Assembly (NCBI RefSeq): GCF_036880965.1
Contig: NZ_JBAJMV010000002.1
Location: 62,001 to 126,000, forward strand
Direction of reading: 5' to 3'
DNA length: 64,000 nucleotides
Source of the DNA: JAUASW01 sp036880965
Lineage (GTDB): Bacteria > Pseudomonadota > Gammaproteobacteria > Burkholderiales > Burkholderiaceae_C
A program made the translations under genes and the position numbers. Position 1 is the stretch's first letter, and each line of letters begins with the position of its first letter. A model generated the notes under the pieces. It worked only from the letters and a program-made list of their open reading frames with translations. It did not search any database and was not told where the DNA came from. This document shows positions 9,145 through 18,420 of this stretch, in pieces.

Positions 9145-9801
9145 TCAGCCCTGGGCCGCAATCTGCAGCAATGCCTGCTGGAAAACCTCAGGGGGCTGGC
9201 CGCCCTGGATAAGGTGGCGGTCATTGATGATCACCGAAGGCACCGAATGGATGCCCTGGCTGTTGTAGAAGGCCTGGCGCTCGCGCACCTCGGCCGTGTA
9301 CTGGCCGGAGATCAGCACTTCATGCGCGGTCGCGGCGTCCAGACCGACCGAGGCCGCGCGCGCGACCAGCGTTTCATGGTCCCCGGGGTTGAGCCCATCG
9401 GTGAAATAGGCGCCAAGCAGCGCCAGTTTCAGGTCGCGCTGGAAGCTGCCGCCCTGCAGGCCGGCCCAGTGGAGGAGGCGATGGGCGTCGAAGCTGTTGT
9501 AGATCCGGTCCCGTGCCTCGACGCTGAACTTGAAGCCCAAGGCCGCGCCGCGCTCGCGGATCGCCTGGCGGGTGGCCTGCAGCTGGTCGAGGCTCGCGCC
9601 GTACTTGCGCTGCAGGTGCTCGTTGATCTCCTCGCCTCCGGGCACCATCTGCGGGTTCAGCTCGAAGGGCTGGAAATGCAGCTCGGCCTGAACCTGGCCT
9701 GCGAGGTTGCCGAGCGCCTGCTCGAGCGACTTCAGCCCGATGGCGCACCAGGGGCAGGAGACGTCGGAGACGAAATCGATCTTGAGCTGTTTGGCTGTCA
9801 T
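9145..9801 (-). CDS. DsbA-family oxidoreductase, FrnE-like
   Basis: A 218-residue thioredoxin-fold protein with an active-site CPWC in VSCPWCAIG near residue 17. The absence of a signal peptide, the FQPFELNPQM segment and the SVPSVIIND cis-proline region place it with cytoplasmic FrnE-type 2-hydroxychromene-isomerase/DsbA relatives rather than periplasmic DsbA. It likely reduces or isomerises disulfides or polyketide-like substrates; the physiological substrate is unknown. The start at 9801 overlaps the upstream gene's stop as ATGA, so it is coupled to the AstE-like gene. Confidence 0.85.
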   Translation of the reverse strand: MTAKQLKIDFVSDVSCPWCAIGLKSLEQALGNLAGQVQAELHFQPFELNPQMVPGGEEINEHLQRKYGASLDQLQATRQAIRERGAALGFKFSVEARDRIYNSFDAHRLLHWAGLQGGSFQRDLKLALLGAYFTDGLNPGDHETLVARAASVGLDAATAHEVLISGQYTAEVRERQAFYNSQGIHSVPSVIINDRHLIQGGQPPEVFQQALLQIAAQG

Positions 9802-10787
9802 GGCTTCAGTTTCCGGTCGCTCGGGCGGGCCAGGTAGAACCATTCCTGGCCTGGCTGCGCCTTGTTGTTGGGAAAGACGATGCGGCCACCGCTGGGTGCG
9901 TGCACCGGCTTGCCGTCATGCCTGGTGCCGATCAACTGGCCTTCGCTCACTTCGTCGAAGCTGGCCCATTCGCGGGCGAACTGGTCGTCGGCATGCTCAC
10001 GGTCGATCACCTCGTAGAGCTGCAGCACTTCGATCGGACGGTTCGGGTCGGCCAGCTCCACGGCACCCGGTGCGATCATGCCCAGAAGCGTCAAGGTGCG
10101 CAGGATGGCCTTGTAGGCGACCTCGGGGCCTTGCGGGTCCACATGCTGGCCGCATTCCAGCGTGATGCAGTAGCCGCCCTGGCTGCGCATGTATTCGGTG
10201 GTGCCAACGCCGTAGTGCGGGTCCTGCACCAGGCTGGCCTGGCGCGAGCCGTCGCCCTGGCGCGCGGCGCGGCGCTGCAGGCCCAGCGCATAGGTCGAGA
10301 GCCAGCCTTCGACGATGCGGCCGGTGCCCACGCAGGCAGCGAGCGCAGCCTCCGCCTTCTCGTGGCGGAAGGGCTCCAGATCGCTATCGTTGTCACGCGG
10401 GCCCATCATGGCGAAGGCCGGGCCGGGGTTGTTGAAGCTGTGCAGGTCTAAGAGCACATCGGCATGCGCCAGCCACGGGCAGAGCTGATTGGCGATGCGG
10501 TCTTCGAAGTCCTGTGGAATCGGCGCCGGGCGCAGGTTGCGGTTCAGGTTGCGCTCGCCTTCACGGCGCTGCAGACGGTGCGCCAGCGGGTTGACGATGG
10601 GGATCATCGTCAGCGTGCCGCACAGAAGCGTCAGCTCGCCGGCATCGAATTGCTTCAACACGCGCTCGATGCCGGCCACGCCAGCGGTTTCGTTGCCGTG
10701 AACGGCGCCGGTCACCAACAGCTTCGGGCCCGGCTTCAGGCCGGCGAGTTGGTGGATGCGCAGATGGGTCGGATGGGGCGTCGTCAT
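9798..10787 (-). CDS. Succinylglutamate desuccinylase/aspartoacylase family hydrolase
   Basis: A zinc carboxypeptidase-like amidohydrolase of about 329 residues. The metal and catalytic signature is visible: GAVHGNETAG (His and Glu ligands), NRNLRP (substrate carboxylate binding), DLHSFNNPGPAF (third ligand) and ECGQH. The family cleaves N-acyl amino acids such as succinylglutamate or N-acetylaspartate; no other ast genes are nearby, so the substrate stays open. Start 10787 (MTTPHPTH) is chosen, with 10826 (MPENDG) an alternative; neither has a clear Shine-Dalgarno. It is coupled to the downstream FrnE-like gene. Confidence 0.85.
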   Translation of the reverse strand: MTTPHPTHLRIHQLAGLKPGPKLLVTGAVHGNETAGVAGIERVLKQFDAGELTLLCGTLTMIPIVNPLAHRLQRREGERNLNRNLRPAPIPQDFEDRIANQLCPWLAHADVLLDLHSFNNPGPAFAMMGPRDNDSDLEPFRHEKAEAALAACVGTGRIVEGWLSTYALGLQRRAARQGDGSRQASLVQDPHYGVGTTEYMRSQGGYCITLECGQHVDPQGPEVAYKAILRTLTLLGMIAPGAVELADPNRPIEVLQLYEVIDREHADDQFAREWASFDEVSEGQLIGTRHDGKPVHAPSGGRIVFPNNKAQPGQEWFYLARPSDRKLKP

Positions 10788-10830
10788 GATGATTTGCAGC
10801 AAGGATTGGCCGTCATTCTCCGGCATGAGC

Positions 10831-11769
10831 TCAAGGCTTGGCCGGTCCGGGGGTATAGCTTTTCTGGCCAGACTCATGAGCGGTGGCCGGTGCGGTGGTC
10901 GCGAGCACCACGCCAAGCAGCGCCAGGCCGTAGGCCAGGGCCTGCACGAGGCTCAGCTGCTCGCCCAGGAAGGCAATGCCCACGAGGCCGGTGGCCAGGG
11001 GCAGGAAGACCATGAAGACACCGGCCTGCGCGGCGGGAATGCGCTTCAGGCCGGTCATCCACAGCCAGACGGTGATGACGCTCGCGGCGGCGGCATAGCC
11101 GAGCAGCCCCAGCCATTCACTCAGCGCAGGTATGCCGAAATCGAAGCTGGCCGCCTGCCACAGGCCCAGCGGCGTGACCAGGATCAGCCCCCAGCCATTG
11201 ATCAGCGCACTGATGCGGCGCGGCGAGAGACTGGCCGTGAGGCGCTTGCCGATCACCACGTAGGCGGCTTCGCAGAACACGGCCGCCAGCAGGAGCAAGC
11301 CGCCGAGCAGGCTCGTCTGTGCCTGGCCGCCTGGGCGGTCGAAGGCCACCAGCGCGATGCCGGCCACGCAGCAGGCAATGGCGAGGGCGACGCGGCCCGA
11401 GATGCGCTCCTTCAGGAACATCCAGCTGAGCAGGGCCACTGCGGCCGGAATGCCCGCCATGATGACGCCGGCCGCCAGCGCTGAGCTGCGCTGCAGGCCG
11501 AACAGCAGGCAGATCGAGAACAGGAAATTGCCGACGAAGGATTCGAGAAACAGCAGCCCGTGCGTGCGAGCGTCCAGCGGCGCTTCGCCCGGGTCCTTGC
11601 GCAGCCAGGGCAGCATCAGCACGGCGGCCAGGCCGAAGCGCAGCCAGGCCAGCAGGAAGACCGGGAAAGCGGCCAGCAGGAGCTTGGACAGGCCGATGTA
11701 GCTGCCGACCAGGCTGGTGCTGAGGGCCAGGCTGCCATAGGCCAGCCAGCGGACGTGGGTGGAATTCAT
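10831..11769 (-). CDS. EamA/DMT-family membrane transporter
   Basis: A 312-residue drug/metabolite transporter with ten hydrophobic segments arranged as two EamA repeats, for example SLVGSYIGLSKLLLAAFP near the N-terminus and GVFMVFLPLATGLVGIAFLG near the C-terminus. Members export amino acids, nucleobases or other small metabolites across the inner membrane; nothing here shows the substrate. ATG 11769 starts the first membrane segment directly; the frame stays open further upstream but the added residues are Ala/Pro-rich and unlike the family. It is the last gene on this strand before the AstE-like gene, 43 bases away. Confidence 0.87.
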   Translation of the reverse strand: MNSTHVRWLAYGSLALSTSLVGSYIGLSKLLLAAFPVFLLAWLRFGLAAVLMLPWLRKDPGEAPLDARTHGLLFLESFVGNFLFSICLLFGLQRSSALAAGVIMAGIPAAVALLSWMFLKERISGRVALAIACCVAGIALVAFDRPGGQAQTSLLGGLLLLAAVFCEAAYVVIGKRLTASLSPRRISALINGWGLILVTPLGLWQAASFDFGIPALSEWLGLLGYAAAASVITVWLWMTGLKRIPAAQAGVFMVFLPLATGLVGIAFLGEQLSLVQALAYGLALLGVVLATTAPATAHESGQKSYTPGPAKP

Positions 11770-11813
11770 GGGGCTTGGTGCGGGGGAAAGGGGGATCGGT
11801 GCGCAGCGGGTCC

Positions 11814-12185
11814 TCAGCGCTTGTGCCGCAACTCCAGTTTCAGCCGGACCGGCTGTGTGCCCTTGTTGCTCCACATCCAGCAGTATCCGTGGTCGAGTTC
11901 GACCTTGAGTTCGCCCGCGCGCTTGCTCACGCCGTTCTCACGGGCCGGGTAGCTGACCTTGTCGCCCTCGTGATAGTGGATGTTGAAGTTCATGGGGCCG
12001 TCGGCCTCGAAGGACCAGGTCACCTGCTCGCCGGCCTTCAGCGGCCCGCAGACCTCGGCGAACTTGCCTGGGGCAACGTCGAGCGCCTGCGCATGGAGTC
12101 CCGCGTCGTTCCAGCGGATCTCCTGCACCGCGCCCGAAACCGTACCGGCCACAGCCAGCGCCATGGCGACAAAAGTGTTCTTCAT
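11814..12185 (-). CDS. Small periplasmic protein at the end of the RND metal-efflux locus, unknown function
   Basis: A 123-residue protein with a signal peptide (MKNTFVAMALAVAGTVSGA). The mature part is probably a beta-sandwich: alternating hydrophobic strands, FNIHYHEGDKVSYPA in the middle and GYCWMWSNKG near the end. The His-x-His and Cys-x-Met residues could bind a metal, as in cupredoxin-like proteins, but I recognise no named domain. It starts 21 bases after the pump gene's stop, in the same direction, so it belongs to the efflux operon. ATG 12191 is an equally possible start, two codons earlier. Confidence 0.7.
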   Translation of the reverse strand: MKNTFVAMALAVAGTVSGAVQEIRWNDAGLHAQALDVAPGKFAEVCGPLKAGEQVTWSFEADGPMNFNIHYHEGDKVSYPARENGVSKRAGELKVELDHGYCWMWSNKGTQPVRLKLELRHKR

Positions 12186-12206
12186 TTGCATGATTCCGTT
12201 CCGAGA

Positions 12207-15200
12207 TCAAAGGGCCTCCTGGCTGGCGCCTGCCAGCAGCCTTTCAGTGGCACGGCGGCCAAAGCGCCAGTAGAGCAGGGGCGTCAGCAGGGTGTCGAGC
12301 AGGGTCGAGCTGACCAGGCCACCGAAGATCACCACGGCCACCGGATGCAGGATTTCCTTGCCCGGCGCATCCCCGGCCAACAGCAGCGGCGTCAATGCGA
12401 AGGCCGCCACCAGGGCGGTCATCAAGACCGGCGTCAGCCGCTCCAGCGAGCCACGCACGATCATCGCCTGGCCGAAGCTTTCGCCCTCGAAGCGGCAGAG
12501 GTTCACGTAGTGGCTGATCTTCAGGATGCCGTTGCGCGTGGCGATGCCGGCCAGCGTGATGAAGCCCACCATGGTGGCCACCGAGAGACTCACATCCGCC
12601 ATCCACATTGCCACCACGCTGCCAATCAGGGCCAGCGGGATATTGGCCATGATGATGGCTGCCAGGCGGGCCGAGCGATAGCGTGAGTAGAGCACCAGGA
12701 AGATCAGGGCCAGCGAAATCAGCGAAAGCGCAAGGATGAGCTGGGTCGCCTGCTCCTGCGCCTGGAACTGGCCCTCCAGGCTGATGAAGCTGCCGGTGGG
12801 CAACTCCGTCTTGGCCACGATTTCGCGGATGTCCGCAATCACATGGGCCATGTCCGTGCCGTCGGTATTGGCATACAGCACGATGCGCCGCCGGCCGTTC
12901 TCGCGGCCGATCTGGTTCGGGCCATCGGACTCCTCGATGCTGGCGAAGCTGGACACGGGCAAGCGGCCGGCCGGCGTGTCCACCAGCATGCGGGCCAGGT
13001 CTTGCGGCCCGCGCTGGCCTTCCGGCAACCTCACCAGCAGCTCGTAGCGGCGCGCGCCATCGACGATCTGCCCGCTCGGGCTGCCGTCGGTGAGCGCCTG
13101 CAGGATGCGCAGCGCCTCGCCTGGCGCCAGGCCCGTGCGGGCCAGGCGTTCATGGTCGATGCGCACCAGCATCTGCGGAATCAAGACCTGTTTCTCGACC
13201 GTCAGGTCCACCAGGCCTGGCAACGGGGCGAGCTGCTGCCGCAGTTGCTCGGCCAGGCCGCGCAAGGTGTCGGTGTCGTCACCGAAAACCTTGATCGCGA
13301 TCTGTGCGCGCACGCCGGAGAGCAGGTGGTCCAGCCGGTGCGAAATAGGCTGGCCGATGGAGATCTGTGCCGGCATCGACGCCAGGCGCGCCCGCACCTC
13401 GGCCAGCAGCGCCTGCCTGTCCACGCCCTTGCCGCCCTGCTTCAGGTCGATGTCGATCTCGGAGGAATGCACGCCTTCGGCATGCTCGTCGAGCTCGGCA
13501 CGGCCGGTGCGGCGGCCCACCTGCGCCACACCTGGCACCGTGGCGATCAATTGCTCGGCCTGGGCGCCCAAGCGATTGGTCTCGGCCAGCGAAGTGCCAG
13601 GGTTGAACAGCAGCGACAGCACCAGCGATCCTTCGTTGAAGGCTGGCAGGAAGGTGCGCGGGAAGAAGGGAATGCTGGCCGCCGCCGCAGCCACCGACAG
13701 CAAGGCCACCGCCACCAGCCGCTTCGAGCGCGGGAACGACCAGCGCAGCAGCCGCGCGTCCCAGTGCTTGAGCCGTGCGACCAGCGGGCTGTCGCCATGG
13801 TCAAGCCGCTTCATGCCGGGCAGGAGGAAGCTGCACAGCACCGGTGTCACCGTCATCGAGACCAGCATGGAGGCGAGGATGGAGACGATGTAGGCGATGC
13901 CCAGCGGCGCGAACAGCCGGCCTTCGATGCCGGGCAGCGCAAACAGTGGCACGAAGACCAGCACCACGATCACCGTTGCATAGACGATGCCCGAGCGCAC
14001 CTCCACGCTGGCCTGTCGCAGCAGCTCCAGCAGCGGCAGGGGATTCGCAGCTGTGCGATTGGCCTTGAGCCGGCGCAGGATGTTTTCCACGTCGACCACC
14101 GCATCGTCCACCAGCTCGCCGATGGCAATGGCCAGGCCTCCCAGGGTCATCACGTTGATCGACTGGTCCAGCAGCCGGAACACCAGGGCCGTGACCGCCA
14201 GCGACAGCGGAATCGCCAGGAGCGAGATCAGGGTCGTGCGGGCGGACAGCAGAAAGGCGAACAACACGATCGCCACCATCACCGCGCCGTCGCGCAGGGC
14301 CTCGCCGACATTGCCGATGGATGCTTCGATGAAGTCCGCCTGGCGGAACAGCACGCGTGGCGCCGAGAGGCTCTTGGGCAGGCCCGCCTTCAGTTCGGCC
14401 AGGGCAAGGTCGATGGAGCGGCTCAGGCGCACCGTGTCGGCATTCGGCTGCTTCTGTACGCTGATGACCACGGCCGGCCGGCCCTGGTAGCCGGCGTCGC
14501 CGCGCTTGATGGCGGGAGCGAAACGCACCTGGGCGACCTGTTCGAGGCGCACCGGGCGGCCGTCTTTCCAGGCGACCGCCAAGGCCTGCAGGTCTTGCAG
14601 CTTGCTGGTGCGCGACAGGTGGCGGATCAGGTACTCGCGGCCATTCAGGTCCACGAAGCCGCCGCCGGCATTGCCAGCATAGCCGCGCAGCGACTGCTCG
14701 AGCTGGGTCAGCGAGAGGCCCAGCTGCGCCATTTTCTGCAGGTCAGGCTCGACGCGGAGCTGCCGCACTTCACCACCGATGGGCACGACCTGCGCGATGC
14801 CGGGGATGCTGAGCAGCCGTGGCCGCAAGACAAAGTCCACGTACTCACGCGCCTTCATCGGAAGGGATGATGACCCCTCGTCCGCCGAGTACGCCGGCCG
14901 ATCCCCCGAGGGGATAGCAGACGCCTTGGGGCGGCCCGGCGCCGTCTGCTCCTGCTCACCCAAGGGCAGGGCGATCAGCATCACCTCACCCATGATGGAC
15001 GAGACCGGACCCATGGTCGGCGACACGCCTTCAGGCAGCTGGCTGCGCAGCTGCGCCAGGCGTTCGGCCACCAGCTGGCGGTTGCGGAAGATGTCGGTGC
15101 CCCAGTCGAACTCGGCATAGGCGATGGACAGGCCAACGCCCGAAGTCGAACGCACGCGGCTGACGCCGGGCATGCCGTTGAGCGCGGTTTCCACCGGCAC

Positions 15201-15401
15201 GGTGACGAGCTGCTCCACCTCCTCGGGCGCCATGCCGCCGGCTTCGGTCAGCACCGTCACCAAGGGCTTGTTGAGATCGGGAAACACATCGACCGGCGTG
15301 CGCCAGGCGCTGATGAGGCCATAGGCCATCAAGAGCGCGGCAAAGGCCAGCACGAAAAGCCGGTTGCGCAGGCTCGCTTGAACGATCCAGTTGAAGACCA
15401 T
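12207..15401 (-). CDS. Heavy-metal efflux RND transporter permease (CzcA/CusA family)
   Basis: A 1064-residue inner-membrane pump that would drive metal ions out with proton influx, together with the adaptor and channel encoded upstream. The N-terminal membrane segment is followed by TPVDVFPDLNKP, periplasmic domains, and a TM4-region signature AIGELVDDAVVDVEN, which carries the charged residues needed for proton transfer but differs from the classic CzcA (DFGxIVDG) and CusA (VDAAIVMIENAHK) motifs, so the metal cannot be assigned. Residues about 150-180 are an extra segment absent from typical members and encoded by repeat-like DNA. The gene starts nine bases after the adaptor stop. Confidence 0.92.
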   Translation of the reverse strand: MVFNWIVQASLRNRLFVLAFAALLMAYGLISAWRTPVDVFPDLNKPLVTVLTEAGGMAPEEVEQLVTVPVETALNGMPGVSRVRSTSGVGLSIAYAEFDWGTDIFRNRQLVAERLAQLRSQLPEGVSPTMGPVSSIMGEVMLIALPLGEQEQTAPGRPKASAIPSGDRPAYSADEGSSSLPMKAREYVDFVLRPRLLSIPGIAQVVPIGGEVRQLRVEPDLQKMAQLGLSLTQLEQSLRGYAGNAGGGFVDLNGREYLIRHLSRTSKLQDLQALAVAWKDGRPVRLEQVAQVRFAPAIKRGDAGYQGRPAVVISVQKQPNADTVRLSRSIDLALAELKAGLPKSLSAPRVLFRQADFIEASIGNVGEALRDGAVMVAIVLFAFLLSARTTLISLLAIPLSLAVTALVFRLLDQSINVMTLGGLAIAIGELVDDAVVDVENILRRLKANRTAANPLPLLELLRQASVEVRSGIVYATVIVVLVFVPLFALPGIEGRLFAPLGIAYIVSILASMLVSMTVTPVLCSFLLPGMKRLDHGDSPLVARLKHWDARLLRWSFPRSKRLVAVALLSVAAAAASIPFFPRTFLPAFNEGSLVLSLLFNPGTSLAETNRLGAQAEQLIATVPGVAQVGRRTGRAELDEHAEGVHSSEIDIDLKQGGKGVDRQALLAEVRARLASMPAQISIGQPISHRLDHLLSGVRAQIAIKVFGDDTDTLRGLAEQLRQQLAPLPGLVDLTVEKQVLIPQMLVRIDHERLARTGLAPGEALRILQALTDGSPSGQIVDGARRYELLVRLPEGQRGPQDLARMLVDTPAGRLPVSSFASIEESDGPNQIGRENGRRRIVLYANTDGTDMAHVIADIREIVAKTELPTGSFISLEGQFQAQEQATQLILALSLISLALIFLVLYSRYRSARLAAIIMANIPLALIGSVVAMWMADVSLSVATMVGFITLAGIATRNGILKISHYVNLCRFEGESFGQAMIVRGSLERLTPVLMTALVAAFALTPLLLAGDAPGKEILHPVAVVIFGGLVSSTLLDTLLTPLLYWRFGRRATERLLAGASQEAL
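14860..14954. repeat. REP-like palindromic element translated in frame inside the RND pump gene
   Basis: The stretch contains CCCCTCG (14874-14880) and its exact reverse complement CGAGGGG (14907-14913), flanked by a GCCTTGGGGCGGCCCGGC block. This arrangement resembles intergenic repeats I associate with Burkholderiales genomes. It encodes about 30 polar, Gly/Pro/Ser-rich residues between MLIALPLGE and PMKAREYVDF, which are adjacent in typical pumps. I see no second copy in the window. Insertion origin is inferred. Confidence 0.5.
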
Positions 15402-15410
15402 GGGTGTTCC

Positions 15411-16505
15411 TCAGCGGATCTGCGCGACCAGGGCAGCGCCCTGGATCACCACGCGCTGGCCGGCCGCAAGGCCTTGCGTGACCAGCACCGTGCTGTCATC
15501 GAGCGGCTGCGTCTGCACGGGCGCCGGGCGGTAGCGTTCGGCGCCCGTCTTGACCCAGACGACGGCCTCGTTGGCTGTGCCGCGCACCACGGCGGCCGAA
15601 GGCAATCGCACGCCCTTGCGCTTGTCGCTCAGCTGCACGATCACGCCGACGGACTGGCCTTGCGACAGCGCCGCATCGGCCTTGGAGCGGATGCGGAAGT
15701 TGATTGGCAAGACGCCGTCGCGCAGCACCCGCGCAGCGCCCAGCACTTGCAGCTCCGCACCGCCGGGCTCCGCCAGCCTGGCGCCGGCAATGCGGCTGGC
15801 GAGCGCTGCGTCGGTGCTGGTGGCTTCGATGATCCAGCGCGCCGGATCGACGACCTCGACCAGCAGCTCGCGGCTTTCGACGATGGCGCCGACCTTCAGC
15901 TCGCTGCGCGCCACGACGCCAGAGATCGGCGCACGCAGCGCTTCGCGGGCGCTGATGCTCTCGGCCACGCCCTTCTCACGGGCAGCGAGCGAAGCAAGCT
16001 CGACGCGCGCGGCCTCGATGTCCTTGCGAGGCACCGTGCCTTCCAGCGACTCGAGCCGCTTGAGGCGACTCTCGGCCAGCAGCCGTGCAGCCTGCAATTC
16101 GCTGCGTTGCGCCTGCTGGGCGGCATAGGCATAGGGCTCGGCATGGTGGCGAACCCAGGCAAGCACCTCGCCCGCCTGCACCTTCTGCCCGGGCAGCGGC
16201 AGGCCGCGTGGACCGGCCTCGATGCGTCCGCCGTGAGCAGACTGGACCTGGCCGCTGGCGTTCGGGTCGGCGATCACGCGGCCGGGCAGCTGCAGCGTGG
16301 CAGCCGCTTCGCTCTCGGCCGCGAGGACGGTCCGGATGGCCATGCGGCGCTGGGCCAGCTTGGGCACCTGCACGCTGCCGTCCGGCAGGCGCGCGAGGCC
16401 GCCGCTGCCGACGGCCGACGTCTCCTCGTGCTTGTCGCCGTCGGGGCCGTGGGCGAAGGCTGTGCCTGCAAGCAGCAGCGCGAGTGTCATCAGCGCGGTC
16501 TTCAT
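15411..16505 (-). CDS. RND efflux periplasmic adaptor subunit (CzcB-like)
   Basis: A 364-residue membrane fusion protein linking pump and channel. After a signal peptide (MKTALMTLALLLAGTAFA) comes a His/Asp-rich segment HGPDGDKHEE that could bind metal, then a biotinyl-lipoyl-like half (LPGRVIADPNASGQV), an alpha-hairpin rich in Ala/Glu/Arg, the second lipoyl half (LRAPISGVVARSELKVGAIV) and beta-barrel segments. The start overlaps the stop of the preceding gene by ATGA, and the pump gene follows nine bases later. The order is typical for CzcCBA-type operons. Confidence 0.9.
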   Translation of the reverse strand: MKTALMTLALLLAGTAFAHGPDGDKHEETSAVGSGGLARLPDGSVQVPKLAQRRMAIRTVLAAESEAAATLQLPGRVIADPNASGQVQSAHGGRIEAGPRGLPLPGQKVQAGEVLAWVRHHAEPYAYAAQQAQRSELQAARLLAESRLKRLESLEGTVPRKDIEAARVELASLAAREKGVAESISAREALRAPISGVVARSELKVGAIVESRELLVEVVDPARWIIEATSTDAALASRIAGARLAEPGGAELQVLGAARVLRDGVLPINFRIRSKADAALSQGQSVGVIVQLSDKRKGVRLPSAAVVRGTANEAVVWVKTGAERYRPAPVQTQPLDDSTVLVTQGLAAGQRVVIQGAALVAQIR

Positions 16506-17059
16506 GCCAGGCCTCCCTTGAAAACCGAGCGACGCAGCGAGCGGCGGCGCCACCAGGCGGCGGCCGCAATCAGCGGCGCAGCGAGCCCGGCCCACAGCCA
16601 GGGGCTGCGTCCTTGGCCGTGACCTGCATGGACGTCGGTCTGTTCGCCGGCAGCGGTCACATGCAGCACACCATCGAGCAGGTCAGCTTCTGCGCCTGCC
16701 CGCACGGTGATCACCAGCGCATGCTCGCCCGGCGTGGCCAGCAGCGTCAGGAAGGCCTTGTCGTCGACCTCGTAGCTGCCGCTGTCAGCATGGAACGCGG
16801 CCTTGGCCTTGCGGCCGCCAGACTCCAGTTCGACGCTGGCGTTGAGCAGGGGTTCGTTGCTGGCATAGCGGTCGATCATCAGCGAGAGCTCATTCACATC
16901 GAGCCTGGCGACCAGCTCGAACAGCTCGGTATGGGCTTCCAGCCTTGGCAAGGCGGTGGTGGCGGCAGGTGGTGGCTTGCTGCCATGGTCGTCACCGCCA
17001 TGGGCGAAGGCTGCCGCGCTGGCCAGCAGCAGGGCTGGCAATGAGAAGAGGTGTTTCAT
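16502..17059 (-). CDS. Predicted membrane-anchored periplasmic protein between channel and adaptor genes
   Basis: A 185-residue protein with an N-terminal signal peptide (MKHLFSLPALLLASAAAFA), then HGGDDHGSK, a soluble domain of about 110 residues, and one C-terminal hydrophobic segment (SPWLWAGLAAPLIAAAAWW) followed by RRRS, giving a periplasmic domain fixed by a C-terminal anchor. The His-rich start recalls the adaptor's. Four-base overlaps with both neighbours (16502-16505 and 17056-17059) tie it tightly to the efflux operon. It may deliver metal to, or stabilise, the adaptor. I know no experimentally described role. Confidence 0.75.
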   Translation of the reverse strand: MKHLFSLPALLLASAAAFAHGGDDHGSKPPPAATTALPRLEAHTELFELVARLDVNELSLMIDRYASNEPLLNASVELESGGRKAKAAFHADSGSYEVDDKAFLTLLATPGEHALVITVRAGAEADLLDGVLHVTAAGEQTDVHAGHGQGRSPWLWAGLAAPLIAAAAWWRRRSLRRSVFKGGLA

Positions 17060-18303
17060 GGGATCAATCCAAGAGCTTGTTGTAGCCGGCCATGGGCAAC
17101 GGCAAGTGCGGCTTGCTGGCGCGCCGCCGAGGCTTCTGCCTGGGCGGCGGCGGCGAGGGCGCGCAAGAGTTCGGGCAGGGCGGTTTCGCCGGCCTTGAAG
17201 GCCTTGTCCAGCCAGTCGGCGCGTTGGCGCAGCAGGCTGGCGCGTTCTGCCTCCGCTGCCGCCTGCGACTGCGCTGCGCTGAGAGCCTTGCGGGCCAGGC
17301 TCAGCTCGGCATGCAGTTGCAGCTGCAGGCGCTGCCGCTGCGCGAGGGCCAGGTCCTGCTCAGCCAGCGCCGCAGCTTCCTGTGGGCCGCTGTGGGTCTC
17401 GCTGCCGATGGGAATGCGCAAGCTGAGCGTGACACTGTTCTGCCCGGGCTGGCCCTGGCCGGGCCGCTCCTGGCGCAGGCCCACGCCCACCTCCGGCGGC
17501 GCGTTGCGCTGGCTGCGCAGCTGGGCCAGGCGCTGGCTGCTGCGCTTGACGGCGGCATCGGCCAGCTGCAAATCCGGATGGCTGTCCAGCACGGCCGGGG
17601 CATTCGCCGACCCTTCTGCGGGCGGCAGTTCCTGCAAACCGGTCATGAGCTGCCAGGCTGCGTGTTGCGTGGCGAGCGCCTGTTGCAGCTCGCGCAACTG
17701 GCTCGCAGCAGCCAGCGTTTCGGCGCGCGCGGCGAGGCCGTCGGCCGGCGCCAGGTCACCAGCCTTGACGCGGCGATCCACGTCGGCAGCCACTTGCGCC
17801 AGCAGTTGCTGTTGCAGCTCGGCCTGCCGCACATCTCCCGCCAGCAGTTGCAGCTTGCCCGCGATCTCGCGCAATTGGCCGGCCAGGCGCAGCCGGGCGG
17901 CCTGCTCGCTGGCTGCCGACCATTCGGCCTCGGCCTGGGCGCTCAGGTTGTTGGCCTGGCGCTGACCTGGGCGCCACAGCGGCGCGGCAAGTTCCAGCTC
18001 GGTCTCGCGCTGATCGCCGATGGCGCCGCGGCCCTGGCGCTGGCTGATGCCCAGGCTGGGCGGCGCGGCGAGCCAGGAGCCGGCAAGCTGCCGGTCGGCC
18101 TCGACACGCCGTTGCCGGCCCTGCGCTTCGGTGGAATCGAGAGAGCGGGTCCAGGCCGCTTGCAGTGCCTGGCCGAGCGTCAGCGGCGTCGGGGCCGTCT
18201 TGGCGCCTTGCGCAGAGCTGCCGCCCGCCGCTGCCAACAAGGCGAGCAGGCAGGCAGCACGCCATGGCCGAGGCCATGGGCTTGCTTTTGATAAGCGATT
18301 CAT
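17056..18303 (-). CDS. TolC/CzcC-family outer membrane channel protein
   Basis: A 415-residue outer membrane efflux protein with a signal peptide and two long helical repeats full of heptad-like Leu/Ala/Gln (e.g. LAQLRSQRNAPPEVGVGLRQ), typical of the TolC alpha-barrel. It would form the exit duct for the RND pump. It lacks a Cys at the cleavage site, so it is not obviously a lipoprotein. It is the first large gene of the operon, 117 bases after the His-rich small protein, and overlaps the next gene by ATGA. Confidence 0.88.
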   Translation of the reverse strand: MNRLSKASPWPRPWRAACLLALLAAAGGSSAQGAKTAPTPLTLGQALQAAWTRSLDSTEAQGRQRRVEADRQLAGSWLAAPPSLGISQRQGRGAIGDQRETELELAAPLWRPGQRQANNLSAQAEAEWSAASEQAARLRLAGQLREIAGKLQLLAGDVRQAELQQQLLAQVAADVDRRVKAGDLAPADGLAARAETLAAASQLRELQQALATQHAAWQLMTGLQELPPAEGSANAPAVLDSHPDLQLADAAVKRSSQRLAQLRSQRNAPPEVGVGLRQERPGQGQPGQNSVTLSLRIPIGSETHSGPQEAAALAEQDLALAQRQRLQLQLHAELSLARKALSAAQSQAAAEAERASLLRQRADWLDKAFKAGETALPELLRALAAAAQAEASAARQQAALAVAHGRLQQALGLIP

Positions 18304-18420
18304 CAGTGACGATCATCTGTGCGGTGAAACGCGGCCAGATTGGGCTGCGTCAAGGCGGACAGCTGCCGCAGGCCGGCCATCGGATGGACCAGCACCAGGC
18401 GTCGCTGCCGCGACCAGGGA

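Noticed and set aside
8158..9837. A 559-codon plus-strand ORF opposite rdgC and the FrnE-like gene
   Set aside because: It spans two real minus-strand genes and a terminator stem; no family likeness.
12843..14870. A 675-codon plus-strand ORF inside the RND pump gene
   Set aside because: It is antisense to a clear pump gene, and its translation is rich in Gln, His and Arg with no domain.
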